Made by a program: the position numbers and the translations under genes. This document shows, one piece after another, positions 49,549-58,898 of a stretch of 64,000 nt of DNA (within the stretch, counting starts at the first letter, position 1; each line of letters starts with the position of its first letter). This DNA is from Acidobacteriota bacterium (lineage in GTDB: Bacteria; Acidobacteriota; Terriglobia; Bryobacterales; Bryobacteraceae): assembly GCA_017304135.1 (NCBI GenBank), contig JAFLBB010000018.1, positions 1 to 64,000 on the forward strand, read 5' to 3'. Below the pieces are notes generated by a model. The model had not been told where the DNA came from. It was given only the letters and a program-made list of their open reading frames with translations, and made no database searches.

Positions 49549-51822
49549 ATGCGAACCGCCCTCCTGCTGGCCTGCGCCTTCTCTTGCCTGACTCCCTCAC
49601 TTTCGTTGGCCCAAACACCTCCCGCGCCCGAACCCGTGACGCTGGGCCCTGTCACGTTGGGCTATGACGCAGGCCTGCCGCAGCTCCGCTTCGCCGCTGG
49701 TGAGATCCGCGCCGCGCTGGCCGCCCAGGGCGCGGCGGTGCGCGAGCTGCCGGTGGCCGAGGCCCTGCGCGTGCCGCGCGGCCACCGCCTGATTCTCCAA
49801 GTCGACCCTCGTCCCGTCGCGCAGGCTTACACACTGCGCCGCCAGGGCGATCTCATCCAGGCCACCGGCAGCGACGCCAATGGCGCGCTCTACGCCGGCC
49901 TCGACCTCGCCGAGGCCATTCGCACCCGTTCGCTGGACCAGCTCGCCGCCGGCGAGCACAAACCCTACATCGCCAAGCGCGGCATCAAGTTCAACATCCC
50001 CCTCGACGCCCGCACGCCCAGCTACTCCGACAACGCCGACTCGGCCCAGCGGAACATCCCCGAGATGTGGAGCTTCGACTTCTGGCGCACCTTCCTCGAC
50101 AACATGGCCCGCCACCGCTACAACGTGCTCACGCTGTGGAGCCTCCACCCCTTCCCCTCCATCGTCCGCGTCCCGGAATACCCCGAAGTCGCCCTGGAAG
50201 ACGTGAAGCGCTCAACAGTGAAGTTCGACGATACCTATTCGCACACCGGCACCGATATGGTGCGCCCCGAGGTGCTCGCCAACCTGGAGACCGTCCGCCG
50301 TATGACCATCGGCGAAAAGATCCGCTTCTGGCGCGACGTGATGCAATACGCCCAGGAACGCGGCATCGAGGTCTACTGGTTCACCTGGAACATCTTCACC
50401 TACGGAGCGGCCGGCAAACACGGCATCACCCAGTCGCAGGACAACCCCATCACCATCGATTACTTCCGCAGGAGCGTGCGCGAGACCGTGCTCACTTACC
50501 CGCTGCTAGCCGGCATCGGCATCACCGCCGGCGAACAGATGGAGGCGCGCACTGACGAGTTCTCCAAGGAGAAATGGTTGTGGAAGACCTACGGTGAGGG
50601 CATCCGCGACGCCCTGCGCCTCCAGCCCGGCCGCCCGTTCCGCCTCATCCACCGCTACCATCAAACGGCGCAGAGCGAAATTCTGCACGAGTTCCGCGAA
50701 CTCCCCGCGCCGATGGACCTCAGCTTCAAGTACGCCATCGCCCACATGTACTCGATGACGAACCCGCCGTTCATTCAATCGGCGCTGCCCCACCTTGGCC
50801 CCGGCTCGGCATCGAAGCTGCGCTCCTGGCTCACCGTCCGCAACGACGACATCTACAGCTTCCGTTGGGCCGACCCCGAGTTTGCCCGCGAGTTCATCCG
50901 CAACATCCCGGGGCCGGACAAAGTGGCCGGCTTTTACATGGGGCCGGATGGCTTTAACTGGGGGCGCGACTTCTTAAGCCGCGACGCCGCCACATCGCCT
51001 CAAACCGCCGCACCGCCCCAAACCGTGATCGAAAAGCAGTGGCTCAGCTTCCTCCTCTGGGGGCGGCTCAGCTACGATCCTGACCTGCCCGCCGCGCACA
51101 TCGAACGCATCATCGGCGCGCACTTCCCCCAGGTACCTGCGGCTGACCTGCTCTCCGTCTGGTCGCGCGCTTCCCAGGTAATCCCCGAAATCACACGCTT
51201 TTCCTGGGGCGACATCGACCTGCGCTGGTTCCCTGAAGCCTCCATCAGCCACCGCCGCTACAAAGGCTTCTACACGGTGCGCCATTTCATCGAGGGCGAG
51301 ACCATGCCCGGCAGCGGGAACCTCGACATCCTCACCTGGCGCTCACGCCTCCTGGCACGCGAACCAATGAACGGCAAGACGCCGCTCGAAGTGGCCGCGG
51401 CCCTCAAGGGTGACGCCGATGCCGTCCTGCCGCGCTTAGGCGAATTGCGGCGCGCCGCCGGATCCCATCAGGAACTGCTGCTCACCCTCGGCGACCTCGA
51501 AGCGATGTCCCACCTCGGCAACTACTATGCCGAAAAGATCCTTGGCGCGGCCGACCTCGCGCTGTTCGACAAATCCGCCGCGCCGGAACAGCAGGCCTCC
51601 GCCATCGCCCACCTCCAGGCCGCACACGAACACTGGCGCCGCTACGCCGCCATCTATTCCCAGCAGTACAAGCCGCAGTTGCTCAACCGCGTCGGCTACG
51701 TCGACATCCCCGCGCTGCTCGAAAAAACCGCCGCCGACATCGCGATGGCGCAGTCCTGGAAACCCGGCACGATTCCCGACGGGCCCCGCAAGCGCAGCGC
51801 CGACCGCCCGTTCCGGCCGTAA
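49549..51822 (+). CDS. Exported glycoside-hydrolase-like protein of unassigned family
   Basis: 757 residues. A signal peptide (about 1-21, ending SLAQ) is followed by a GH67/GH20-type N-terminal mixed domain (about 25-130: AAGEIRAALAAQG, then GDLIQATGSDANGALYAGLDLAEAI) and a large TIM-barrel-like region (150-560: KRGIKFNIPLD, MARHRYNVLTLWSLHP, IEVYWFTWNIFTYG, GIGITAGEQMEAR, GFYMGPDGFNWGRDFL). Two acidic residues in GITAGEQME are possible catalytic groups. It resembles alpha-glucuronidase-like or GH20-like proteins but I cannot place it in a known family. TATGCT at 49535-49540 ends 9 bases before the ATG, and no ribosome site is seen. Confidence 0.75.
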   Translation: MRTALLLACAFSCLTPSLSLAQTPPAPEPVTLGPVTLGYDAGLPQLRFAAGEIRAALAAQGAAVRELPVAEALRVPRGHRLILQVDPRPVAQAYTLRRQGDLIQATGSDANGALYAGLDLAEAIRTRSLDQLAAGEHKPYIAKRGIKFNIPLDARTPSYSDNADSAQRNIPEMWSFDFWRTFLDNMARHRYNVLTLWSLHPFPSIVRVPEYPEVALEDVKRSTVKFDDTYSHTGTDMVRPEVLANLETVRRMTIGEKIRFWRDVMQYAQERGIEVYWFTWNIFTYGAAGKHGITQSQDNPITIDYFRRSVRETVLTYPLLAGIGITAGEQMEARTDEFSKEKWLWKTYGEGIRDALRLQPGRPFRLIHRYHQTAQSEILHEFRELPAPMDLSFKYAIAHMYSMTNPPFIQSALPHLGPGSASKLRSWLTVRNDDIYSFRWADPEFAREFIRNIPGPDKVAGFYMGPDGFNWGRDFLSRDAATSPQTAAPPQTVIEKQWLSFLLWGRLSYDPDLPAAHIERIIGAHFPQVPAADLLSVWSRASQVIPEITRFSWGDIDLRWFPEASISHRRYKGFYTVRHFIEGETMPGSGNLDILTWRSRLLAREPMNGKTPLEVAAALKGDADAVLPRLGELRRAAGSHQELLLTLGDLEAMSHLGNYYAEKILGAADLALFDKSAAPEQQASAIAHLQAAHEHWRRYAAIYSQQYKPQLLNRVGYVDIPALLEKTAADIAMAQSWKPGTIPDGPRKRSADRPFRP

Positions 51823-51876
51823 CGCTTCCCCTCGAAGCCTCGTTCGATTACACTCGACCTCATCAGGAGGTGCGCG

Positions 51877-52869
51877 TTGAGGCTCTCCCTCGTCCTGCTG
51901 CTGTCCGCCCTGCCCACACTGGCCGCACATGTCGAGACCAGTCCGGTCGAGATCGTCCACCCCTCTTATTCGCCCGATGCCCGGCTCGCGGAGTTGGAAG
52001 GAGTCGTTCTGCTCGGCGCCCGTATCGGCACGGACGGCCTCGCCCGCGACATCCGCGTGAATCGCCCGCTCGGCTTTGGCCTCGACGAGCGCGCCGTGGA
52101 GGCCCTCCACCAGTGGCGCTTCAAGCCCGCTATGCGCGACGGTTCCCCGGTGGAGGCGTACGTCCAGGTGCCCATCCCCTTCCTGATCGCCGAAAAAGCC
52201 TCCCGCTGGCATCTGTTGCGGCTCGACTTTGAATCGCCCGAGGACGCCTCGCCGCCACGCCTTCTGTCGACCAGCTTTCCTCCCGGCGCAGGCATCTCCG
52301 CCGGCGCCGTGGAGCACGCCAGTCTTGTCCTCGCCATCAAGCGTTGCGCGAAGGTGACGCTTTCCTTCGACATCGGGCCGGGCGGCGCGCCGGCTAACAT
52401 CCTCGTCGAGGAGTCCAGCGACAAGATCTGGGACCAAGAGGCCGCCGTCGTCGTGCAGAGTTGGCGCTTCGCCCCGGCCACTTTCGACGGCGCCGCCGAG
52501 CCTACCCGCGCCACGGTCACACTGGCCTGGGGACGCAAGGCTCTCGACGCGGAAAGCGCTGCCGCCTTGTACTACGGGAGTCCAGCCGACGGGATCGCCG
52601 CACCCCTTCAGGGAGACTACACCGAAGAGCCGTTCCGGCTGGGCATCCAGGGAGTCGTCACGGTCGCCTTCCGCCTCGGCGACGGCGGCAAACCGGCCGC
52701 TCTGCGAGTCGTACAAGGACTTGGCCACGGCCTCGATGAGAAGGCTCTCGAGGCCGTTTCCCGCATTACTCTCCGTTTCAACGGCCAGAACCTCATCCCC
52801 GCCGGTAGCGATCACACACTCGGTGTGCTCTTCCGCATCCACACCGTCCCCGTCCAGGCACCGAAGTAG
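51877..52869 (+). CDS. Exported protein with three TonB C-terminal-like domains
   Basis: 330 residues. A cleavable-type signal peptide (about 1-17) replaces the usual TonB membrane anchor and Pro-rich linker. Three related regions follow: 25-110 (LEGVVLLGARIGTDGLARDIRVNRPLGFGLDERAVEALHQWRFKPA), about 150-220 (a degenerate copy, VTLSFDIGPGGAP to VVVQSWRFAPA) and 235-325 (IQGVVTVAFRLGDGGKPAALRVVQGLGHGLDEKALEA). The first and third are the best. It lies 81 bases before an Oar-like receptor. The TTG start has AGGAGG at 51865-51870, 6 bases upstream. A role in energising or assisting that receptor is plausible but not shown. Confidence 0.82.
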   Translation: MRLSLVLLLSALPTLAAHVETSPVEIVHPSYSPDARLAELEGVVLLGARIGTDGLARDIRVNRPLGFGLDERAVEALHQWRFKPAMRDGSPVEAYVQVPIPFLIAEKASRWHLLRLDFESPEDASPPRLLSTSFPPGAGISAGAVEHASLVLAIKRCAKVTLSFDIGPGGAPANILVEESSDKIWDQEAAVVVQSWRFAPATFDGAAEPTRATVTLAWGRKALDAESAAALYYGSPADGIAAPLQGDYTEEPFRLGIQGVVTVAFRLGDGGKPAALRVVQGLGHGLDEKALEAVSRITLRFNGQNLIPAGSDHTLGVLFRIHTVPVQAPK

Positions 52870-52898
52870 CGCCGCCCCGACACAAACCGCGTCGTTGT

Positions 52899-52927
52899 TT
52901 GTTTTGCACTCCCCACTCTGATAGCAT
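52899..52927 (+). promoter_or_regulatory. Candidate promoter for the TonB-dependent receptor
   Basis: TTGTTT (52899-52904), 17-base spacer, TAGCAT (52922-52927) preceded by TG. Three and four matches of six. A leader of about 17 bases with AAGGAG (52940-52945) would follow. Weak evidence. Confidence 0.3.
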
Positions 52928-52950
52928 GCGCTTCCATTAAGGAGCCTCGA

Positions 52951-55900
52951 ATGCGACTTCTCTTCCTGCTCGCGTTGTCCGCCCTCGCCGCTTATAGCCA
53001 GACCGCCCAGCTCACTGGGCGCGTGCTGGACGCCACCGGCGCCAGCGTCCCCGCAGCCACCATCTCGGTGCGCAGCCTTGCCACCGCCGTTGAGCGCACC
53101 ACGCAAACGAATGAGTCCGGCCTCTACACTCTGCCGCTGCTCCAGCCGGGCGGCTACGAAGTGAACGTGCGCAAGGATGGGTTCAAACCAGTGACGCAAA
53201 CCGGCGTCACGCTTGAGGTGGACCAGCGCGCCGAACTCAACTTCAATCTGCAAGTGGGCGCGGTCACCGAGCAGATCGAGGTGCGTGCCGCGCTTTCGCG
53301 CCTGAACACCGTGGAGGCTTCCCAGGGACAAGTCATCGACAACCAGCGCATCGTCGAAATGCCCCTCAACGGCCGCAACTACATCGACCTCGCCCTTATG
53401 TCCGGCGGCGCGGTTCAATCCACGCCCGGCTCGCGCATTGGCGGTTTCTCCGCCGGCGGCCAGCGCGTCAGCCAGAACAACTACATCATGGACGGCGTCG
53501 ACAACAACTCGGTGGAACTGGCCGCCGCCGGCCGCCGCGCCGAAATGGTGCAGCCTTCCATCGACGCCATCGCCGAGTTCAAGGTGCAAACCAACGCCTA
53601 CGCCGCCGAATTCGGCCGCGGCATGGGCGGCGTGGTGAACCTAACCATCAAATCCGGCACCAACGAGCTGCATGGCACGGCTTTTGAGTTTCTGCGCAAC
53701 GAAAAGCTCGACGCCAAGAACTTCTTCGACCCGGTAGGCCGCCCCAAGCCCCCCTTTAAGCGCAATCAGTACGGCTTCTCCATCGGCGGCCCCGTCATCA
53801 TTCCCAAGCTGTACAACGGCCGCAACCGCACCTTCTTCTTCGCCGACTATGAAGGCACGCGCATCCGCGAAACCAGCACCATCGTCAGCAACATCCCCAC
53901 CGCCCGCATGCGTACCGGCGACTTCGGCGAAATCGCCGCCCTCATCGACCCCGCCAACAACAACCAGCCCTTCGCCGGCAACCTCATCCCCGCCTCGCGC
54001 CAGGACCCCATCGCGCGCCAGCTCATGCAGCTCTATCCCGCGCCGCTCACCGGAAACCTCGCCGCCAATTTCACTTACCTCTCCCCACGCGTCCAGGATG
54101 TCGACAAGTGGGACGTCCGCATCGACCAGAACATCTCCAACATGGACACCGCCTTCTGGCGGCTCAGCAAGCACGACACCAGCCTCCCGGACACCCCCAG
54201 CCTGCCCGCGCCCGCCTATGGCGGCGGCAATCTCGACTACATCACCGAGGGCTACAACACCGGCGCCGGCTGGAACCACGTCTTTACATCACAACTCATC
54301 ATGTCCCTCCGCGCAGGTTGGAACTTCGCCCTCTTCAAGCGCAACAACCCCACCTCCGCCCTCGGCACCTTCTTCAACGAAAAATACGGCATCCCCGGCG
54401 CCACCGACCGCACCGACGGCGGCTTCTCGCAGATGAACATCACCGGCTACCGCGCTCTTGGCATCGGCGCCAACAACCCCGTCGACCGCGACTCGCAAAA
54501 CCGCCAGATCGCCGGCGATCTCTCCTGGGTCCGCGGACGCCACACCGTGAAAACGGGCCTCTCCTTCATCCGCTCGCAAAACCCCATCTACAACATCCGC
54601 AATGTGCTCGGCACCTATGCCTTCGACTCCCGCTACACGCGCAACGGATCAGCCGACTTCCTCCTCGGTATGGCCTCGGCCTGGAACTGGCAATCGGCCG
54701 TCAACGTCCAAATGCGCACCTGGACCATGGGCACGTATATCCAGGACGACTGGAAGCTCAACAACCGCCTCACGCTCAACTTCGGCCTCCGCTATGAGAT
54801 CTCCCCGCCCTGGATTGAGCGCTACGACAAGATGGGCATCTTCGACATCGATACCAATCCCGCCCAGCCCGTCATCGTCAACGCTAAGTCCGGCGGTTCG
54901 CGGTTTGACCGCGCTCTCATCACCACCGACACCAACAACTTCATGCCCCGCATCGGCTTCGCCTTGAAGGTGAATGAGAAGACGGTCATCCGCTCAGGCT
55001 ACGGCATGTTCTTCGCCTACATGGAAAACATGGGCGACTCCGAGCACCTCATCGGCAATCCGCCATTCGCCTTCGGCGTCACGCTGGCCGGCTCCAACAC
55101 CACCCCGGCCGTCCTGCTGCGCACCGGTCCCGCCGCCGGCAGCACGGACCTGACCCGCGCCACCGGCCTCCAGTTCTCCTCCTTCGAACGCAATCCGAAA
55201 ATGTCGGTGGCCCACCAGTGGAACCTCAACATCCAGCGCGAATTCGGCGCCGACTGGTTGGTCGAAATCGGCTACTCCGGCTCCCGCGGCCTCCACCTCG
55301 TGCGCCAGTACGAAGCCAACTTCTCACCCGCCGGCCCCGGCGCTGTCAACAATAAGCGCATCTACACGCGCATCGCCATCCCCGGCACCAGCGTCATTGC
55401 CTCGCCGCTCGGCAACACCTACAGCCACCGCTACGACGGCAACTCCATCTATCACGCCATGCTCGCCAAGGTCGAGAAACGCTTCTCCAGCGGCTTCACC
55501 CTGCTTACCTCGTACACCTTCTCCAAAACCATCGGCGACACCTGCGGCACCGCCGTCCAGGGCAACATCGGCGGCTGCGGCTACCAGAACATCCTCGACA
55601 TGAGCCCTGAACGTAGCCTCGACAATCAGGACATCCCCCACCGCTTCGTCACCTCCGCGCTCTACGATGTGCCCGTCGGCAAGGGCCGTGCCCACCTCGG
55701 CACCGTCCACCCCGTAGTCGACGCCGTTCTCGGCGGCTGGAGCCTCGGCTCCATCGTCACCTGGAGTTCCAACGTGCCGGTCAACGTCACGGTCCAGGGC
55801 AACCCGGCTAATTCCGCCGGCATCAACGTCGTCAACCGTCCCAACGTTGTCGGTCCGGCCTACTCTGGTGAGCGCACCCTCGCCCGCGACTTCAACATCT

Positions 55901-56172
55901 CCGCCTTCGTGCCCAACGCCCAGTTCACCTACGGCAACGCCGGGCGCAACATCCTCCGCCAGCGGCCGCACTTTAACTGGGACTTCTCCGCGCTCAAGGG
56001 CTTCCAACTCGCCGAACGCCTCCGCCTCCAGTTCCGCTTCGAGGCTTTCTCCTTCTCCAACACCCCTCGCTTCGGCGGGCCCGGCAACGTCGTCGGCACA
56101 CCGCAGTTCGGCGTCATCACCTCAGCGGCCACGCCGCGCAACCTGCAGTTCGGTTTGAAGCTGATCTGGTAA
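52951..56172 (+). CDS. Oar-like TonB-dependent receptor with carboxypeptidase-regulatory domain
   Basis: 1073 residues. A signal peptide (1-17) precedes a CarboxypepD_reg-like domain (20-105: TGRVLDATGASVPAATISVRS, SGLYTLPLLQPGGYEVNV), a plug domain (130-250: PLNGRNYIDLALMSGG, QNNYIMDGVDNN) and a long outer-membrane barrel with many aromatic-ending strands, finishing in RNLQFGLKLIW, whose last residue is aromatic as for outer-membrane proteins. Many such receptors occur in Acidobacteria and Solibacter genomes and import bulky substrates, often oligosaccharides. It is next to a three-domain TonB-like gene and pectin enzymes, but the cargo is not determined. Confidence 0.95.
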   Translation: MRLLFLLALSALAAYSQTAQLTGRVLDATGASVPAATISVRSLATAVERTTQTNESGLYTLPLLQPGGYEVNVRKDGFKPVTQTGVTLEVDQRAELNFNLQVGAVTEQIEVRAALSRLNTVEASQGQVIDNQRIVEMPLNGRNYIDLALMSGGAVQSTPGSRIGGFSAGGQRVSQNNYIMDGVDNNSVELAAAGRRAEMVQPSIDAIAEFKVQTNAYAAEFGRGMGGVVNLTIKSGTNELHGTAFEFLRNEKLDAKNFFDPVGRPKPPFKRNQYGFSIGGPVIIPKLYNGRNRTFFFADYEGTRIRETSTIVSNIPTARMRTGDFGEIAALIDPANNNQPFAGNLIPASRQDPIARQLMQLYPAPLTGNLAANFTYLSPRVQDVDKWDVRIDQNISNMDTAFWRLSKHDTSLPDTPSLPAPAYGGGNLDYITEGYNTGAGWNHVFTSQLIMSLRAGWNFALFKRNNPTSALGTFFNEKYGIPGATDRTDGGFSQMNITGYRALGIGANNPVDRDSQNRQIAGDLSWVRGRHTVKTGLSFIRSQNPIYNIRNVLGTYAFDSRYTRNGSADFLLGMASAWNWQSAVNVQMRTWTMGTYIQDDWKLNNRLTLNFGLRYEISPPWIERYDKMGIFDIDTNPAQPVIVNAKSGGSRFDRALITTDTNNFMPRIGFALKVNEKTVIRSGYGMFFAYMENMGDSEHLIGNPPFAFGVTLAGSNTTPAVLLRTGPAAGSTDLTRATGLQFSSFERNPKMSVAHQWNLNIQREFGADWLVEIGYSGSRGLHLVRQYEANFSPAGPGAVNNKRIYTRIAIPGTSVIASPLGNTYSHRYDGNSIYHAMLAKVEKRFSSGFTLLTSYTFSKTIGDTCGTAVQGNIGGCGYQNILDMSPERSLDNQDIPHRFVTSALYDVPVGKGRAHLGTVHPVVDAVLGGWSLGSIVTWSSNVPVNVTVQGNPANSAGINVVNRPNVVGPAYSGERTLARDFNISAFVPNAQFTYGNAGRNILRQRPHFNWDFSALKGFQLAERLRLQFRFEAFSFSNTPRFGGPGNVVGTPQFGVITSAATPRNLQFGLKLIW

Positions 56173-56209
56173 CGGCGGCGCGCCGGCTCCGCCACGCTAC
56201 CCTGGAGGA

Positions 56210-57580
56210 ATGCTTCACTGGGGCGAGCTGCGGCAGGAGCTTCCGCCGCTCATCAAACTCGCCGCACCCATCGTCCTGGCCGAACTCGGCTGGATGACGA
56301 TGGGCGTTGTCGACACGCTCATGGTGGGCCGTCTCGGCGCGGCGCCCCTCGGCGGCGTGTCCATCGGCTCGGTCTTCTTTTACGCCGTTGCCGTCTTCGG
56401 CATGGGGATCCTGCTGGGGCTCGACACGCTGGTGTCGCAGGCCTTCGGCGCCGGGCGCATCGACGACTGCCACCATTCGCTGATCTGCGGCCTGTGGCTG
56501 GCCGCCTTGCTCACTCCGCCCCTCATGGCCATCGTCTGGCTCAGCATTTATCCACTCGGCTGGCTCGGGATTCAGCCCGAACTTCTCGCGCAGGCCGGGC
56601 CCTACATCGATGCCATCCTCTGGAGCTTGCCTCCCCTGCTCGCCTACGCCGCCTTGCGCCGTTACCTGCAAGGGATGAACCTCACCGCGCCCATCAGCTT
56701 CGCCCTCGTTTCCGCCAATCTGGTGAACGCCGCGGTGAACTACGCTCTCATCTTCGGCGAATGGGGCATGCCCCGCCTGGAGGCCGCCGGTGCCGGCTGG
56801 GCCACCACCGTCTCGCGCCTCTACATGGTGAGTGTGCTGGCTGTCTACGCTTTCTGGTGGGATCGCCGCCACGACGCCGGGCTCCGCCGCGCCTCGCTCG
56901 CGTTGGATTGGCGGCGCATCGCCGATCTCTGGCGCCTCGGCCTGCCCGCCTCGGCCCAGATCACCCTCGAGGTCGGCGTTTTTGCTCTCGTCGGCGCCCT
57001 CATCGGCCGCTTCCCGCCTCAGTACATCGCCGCCCACCAGATCGCCATGAACGCCGCCAGCATGACCTTCATGGTTCCGCTCGGCCTCGGCTCGGCCGCG
57101 GCCGTCCGCGTCGGTCATGCCGTCGGCCGCGGCGACGCACCCGGAGCTTCCCGCGCCGGCTGGACCGCCATCGCCCTCGGCGGCGCCTTCATGGCTTCTG
57201 CCGGAGTTTGCTTCATCGCCTTCCCCCGCACCTTCGCGCGCGCCTTCACCCCCGATCAGGCCGTCATCGAGACCGTCGTCTCACTGCTCTGGATCGCCGC
57301 GCTCTTCCAGTTCTTCGACGGCCTCCAAGGCGTCACCACCGGAGCCCTGCGCGGCCTCGGCGACACGCGCACCGCCGCCATCACGCACATGGTGGCTTAC
57401 TGGATCATCGGCTTTCCCCTCGGCTGCTGGCTTGCCTTCTGGAAAGGCTGGTATGCCGCCGGAATGTGGACCGGCCTCTGCGTCGCCCTCATCACCATCG
57501 GCATCGTCCTGGTGGCCATGTGGCGTCGCCGCACGCACGCGTTGAGGCTCCAACCCGCCGTCAGCTCTTCCGCCGCTTGA
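56210..57580 (+). CDS. MATE-family efflux transporter
   Basis: 456 residues with about twelve hydrophobic helices in two halves. The N-terminal half has LAAPIVLAELGWMTMGVVDTLMVGRLG and GLDTLVSQAFGAGR; the second half has IAAHQIAMNAASMTFMVPLGLGSAAAVRVGHAVGRG and the FDGLQGVTTGALRGLGDTR motif. It exports drugs or metabolites by H+ or Na+ antiport. GGAGGA lies immediately before the ATG. Convergent with a small membrane-protein gene, overlapping it by 20 bases. Confidence 0.95.
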   Translation: MLHWGELRQELPPLIKLAAPIVLAELGWMTMGVVDTLMVGRLGAAPLGGVSIGSVFFYAVAVFGMGILLGLDTLVSQAFGAGRIDDCHHSLICGLWLAALLTPPLMAIVWLSIYPLGWLGIQPELLAQAGPYIDAILWSLPPLLAYAALRRYLQGMNLTAPISFALVSANLVNAAVNYALIFGEWGMPRLEAAGAGWATTVSRLYMVSVLAVYAFWWDRRHDAGLRRASLALDWRRIADLWRLGLPASAQITLEVGVFALVGALIGRFPPQYIAAHQIAMNAASMTFMVPLGLGSAAAVRVGHAVGRGDAPGASRAGWTAIALGGAFMASAGVCFIAFPRTFARAFTPDQAVIETVVSLLWIAALFQFFDGLQGVTTGALRGLGDTRTAAITHMVAYWIIGFPLGCWLAFWKGWYAAGMWTGLCVALITIGIVLVAMWRRRTHALRLQPAVSSSAA

Positions 57581-57776
57581 AGAGCGCCGAGGGGTCCTTG
57601 AAAATCGTCGTCACCAGCACCAGGAACAGCAACCCCAGCGCCGCAAACGTCGCCAGCGTGCCGATCACCAGATAGTCGGTCTCCTTGCGCGGTCCCGGCA
57701 TCACCCGCATCAGGATCGCCACAACCGCGACAAACGTCAGCACCATGCCCGCGCCAAGGGGCAGCACTTTTCGCAT
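57561..57776 (-). CDS. Small two-helix membrane protein
   Basis: 71 residues with two hydrophobic segments (about 8-28 and 35-60) and a basic C-terminus (FKRRKS). GGAGTTGG precedes the ATG at 57776. It follows the flavoprotein gene on the same strand by 34 bases, so it may belong to that operon. No family recognised. Confidence 0.65.
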   Translation of the reverse strand: MRKVLPLGAGMVLTFVAVVAILMRVMPGPRKETDYLVIGTLATFAALGLLFLVLVTTIFKDPSALFKRRKS

Positions 57777-57810
57777 TCCAACTCCTCCGCACGGCCAGAG
57801 CCCCAGCGCC

Positions 57811-58500
57811 CTAGTCGTACTTCTCATACACGATCTGCTTGCGATCGAGGCCGAGCGATTTTCCAAGCGCCCTCACCTCATCCACCATCGCCTTCAGACC
57901 ACAGACGAACACGTCCGCATCCAGGCTTCCGCCCAGAGCTTCCGCAAGGCTCGCCTGCACATAGCCTCGCCGCCCTGTCCACGTCTCGCCCGCACGGCTC
58001 AACGTGGGCCAGAACCGGAACCGGCCATGCCTCCGTTCCCAATTCTCCCACTCGTCGCGATACAGAATCGACTCCTCGCGCCGCGTGCCGAACAACAGCG
58101 TCACCGTGTGCGAATCCGCCGCCTCCAGCAGCGAGGGCAACATCGCGCGGAACGGCGCAATACCGGTCCCGGTAGCCACCAGCACTGTTGTGCGCACCAC
58201 CGGCCTCGGCACGAAGTAGCCCACCGGACCTGTCAACTCCACCGCGTCGCCCGCCGTCAACGTGAACAGGTGCGGCGAGAACAGCCCGCCCTCCACCCGG
58301 TTCAAACACAATTCGATGCAATTGCCCGCCGGAGGAGCGGCCAGCGAATAAGCCCGCGTGATCTGTTTCCCGCCGAGCTGGCCATGAAGGGACACGAACT
58401 GCCCCGGTGTGAAGTCAAACCGCTCCACGTCATCAATCTCGAACACAAAATGGCGCACGTCAGCCGCCAGGTCGCGCGTCTCCCGCAGCACGGCTTTCAT
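57811..58500 (-). CDS. FAD/NAD(P)-binding oxidoreductase (ferredoxin-NADP reductase family)
   Basis: 229 residues. The FAD domain has FTPGQFVSLHG and RAYSLAAPP (R-x-Y-S-x), and the NAD(P) domain has LVATGTGIAPFRAML, then VFVCGLKAMVDEVR. There is no Fe-S domain attached, so an external ferredoxin or protein partner is needed. It could reduce a ferredoxin or flavodoxin, for example for the RACE activator, but this is inference only. The ATG overlaps the stop of the CbiX gene by 4 bases. Confidence 0.92.
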   Translation of the reverse strand: MKAVLRETRDLAADVRHFVFEIDDVERFDFTPGQFVSLHGQLGGKQITRAYSLAAPPAGNCIELCLNRVEGGLFSPHLFTLTAGDAVELTGPVGYFVPRPVVRTTVLVATGTGIAPFRAMLPSLLEAADSHTVTLLFGTRREESILYRDEWENWERRHGRFRFWPTLSRAGETWTGRRGYVQASLAEALGGSLDADVFVCGLKAMVDEVRALGKSLGLDRKQIVYEKYD

Positions 58501-58898
58501 GGCGCCCCGGCTCCCGCCTCCAGCGCCTGCCGCGCCCGGTCAAGCAACACCGCCATCAGACCTGGATGACCGTCCAGCGGCGGGGCGACACGGATGCGAA
58601 CGCCAGGAAGCTCGCGCTCCACCGCGGCAACCATCTCCGGCAGGTCGCGCTTCAAATGGATACCCAGCGTGAGGAAGTAGGGCAGCACATGAATGTCGCG
58701 CACACCGCGCCCGGCCAGCAGTTGGATGGCTCCAGCCAGATCAGGCTTCCCTTTCTCAAGAAAAGCCGGCTCCACCGCGGCGTAGCCGCCTTGACGCGCG
58801 AATTCAGCCGCCACCCGGCGCACCGCCTCATTGGCCGGTTCCACGCTCGAGCCGTGGGCGAAAATGACGATCCCAGTCTGCTGTGTCGGTTCGATCAA
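58497..58898 (-). CDS. Short CbiX/SirB-type chelatase
   Basis: 133 residues, the single-domain class II chelatase (CbiX-short). Metal-binding histidines are in VIFAHGSS (His15) and in PYFLTLGIHLKRDLPE (His about 82). Members insert Co2+ or Fe2+ into sirohydrochlorin. The protein lacks the C-terminal His-rich tail and iron-sulfur site of longer CbiX. It sits between a CBS protein and a flavoprotein with 4-base overlaps on both sides. Whether it serves cobalamin or siroheme cannot be seen; no other corrin gene is in the window. Confidence 0.9.
   Translation of the reverse strand: MIEPTQQTGIVIFAHGSSVEPANEAVRRVAAEFARQGGYAAVEPAFLEKGKPDLAGAIQLLAGRGVRDIHVLPYFLTLGIHLKRDLPEMVAAVERELPGVRIRVAPPLDGHPGLMAVLLDRARQALEAGAGAP

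Noticed and set aside
51436..53589. Very long open frame antisense to the glycosidase-like, TonB-like and receptor genes
   Set aside because: High-GC third positions keep antisense frames open; the product is low-complexity and Gly/Ala/Val-rich, with better genes on the other strand.
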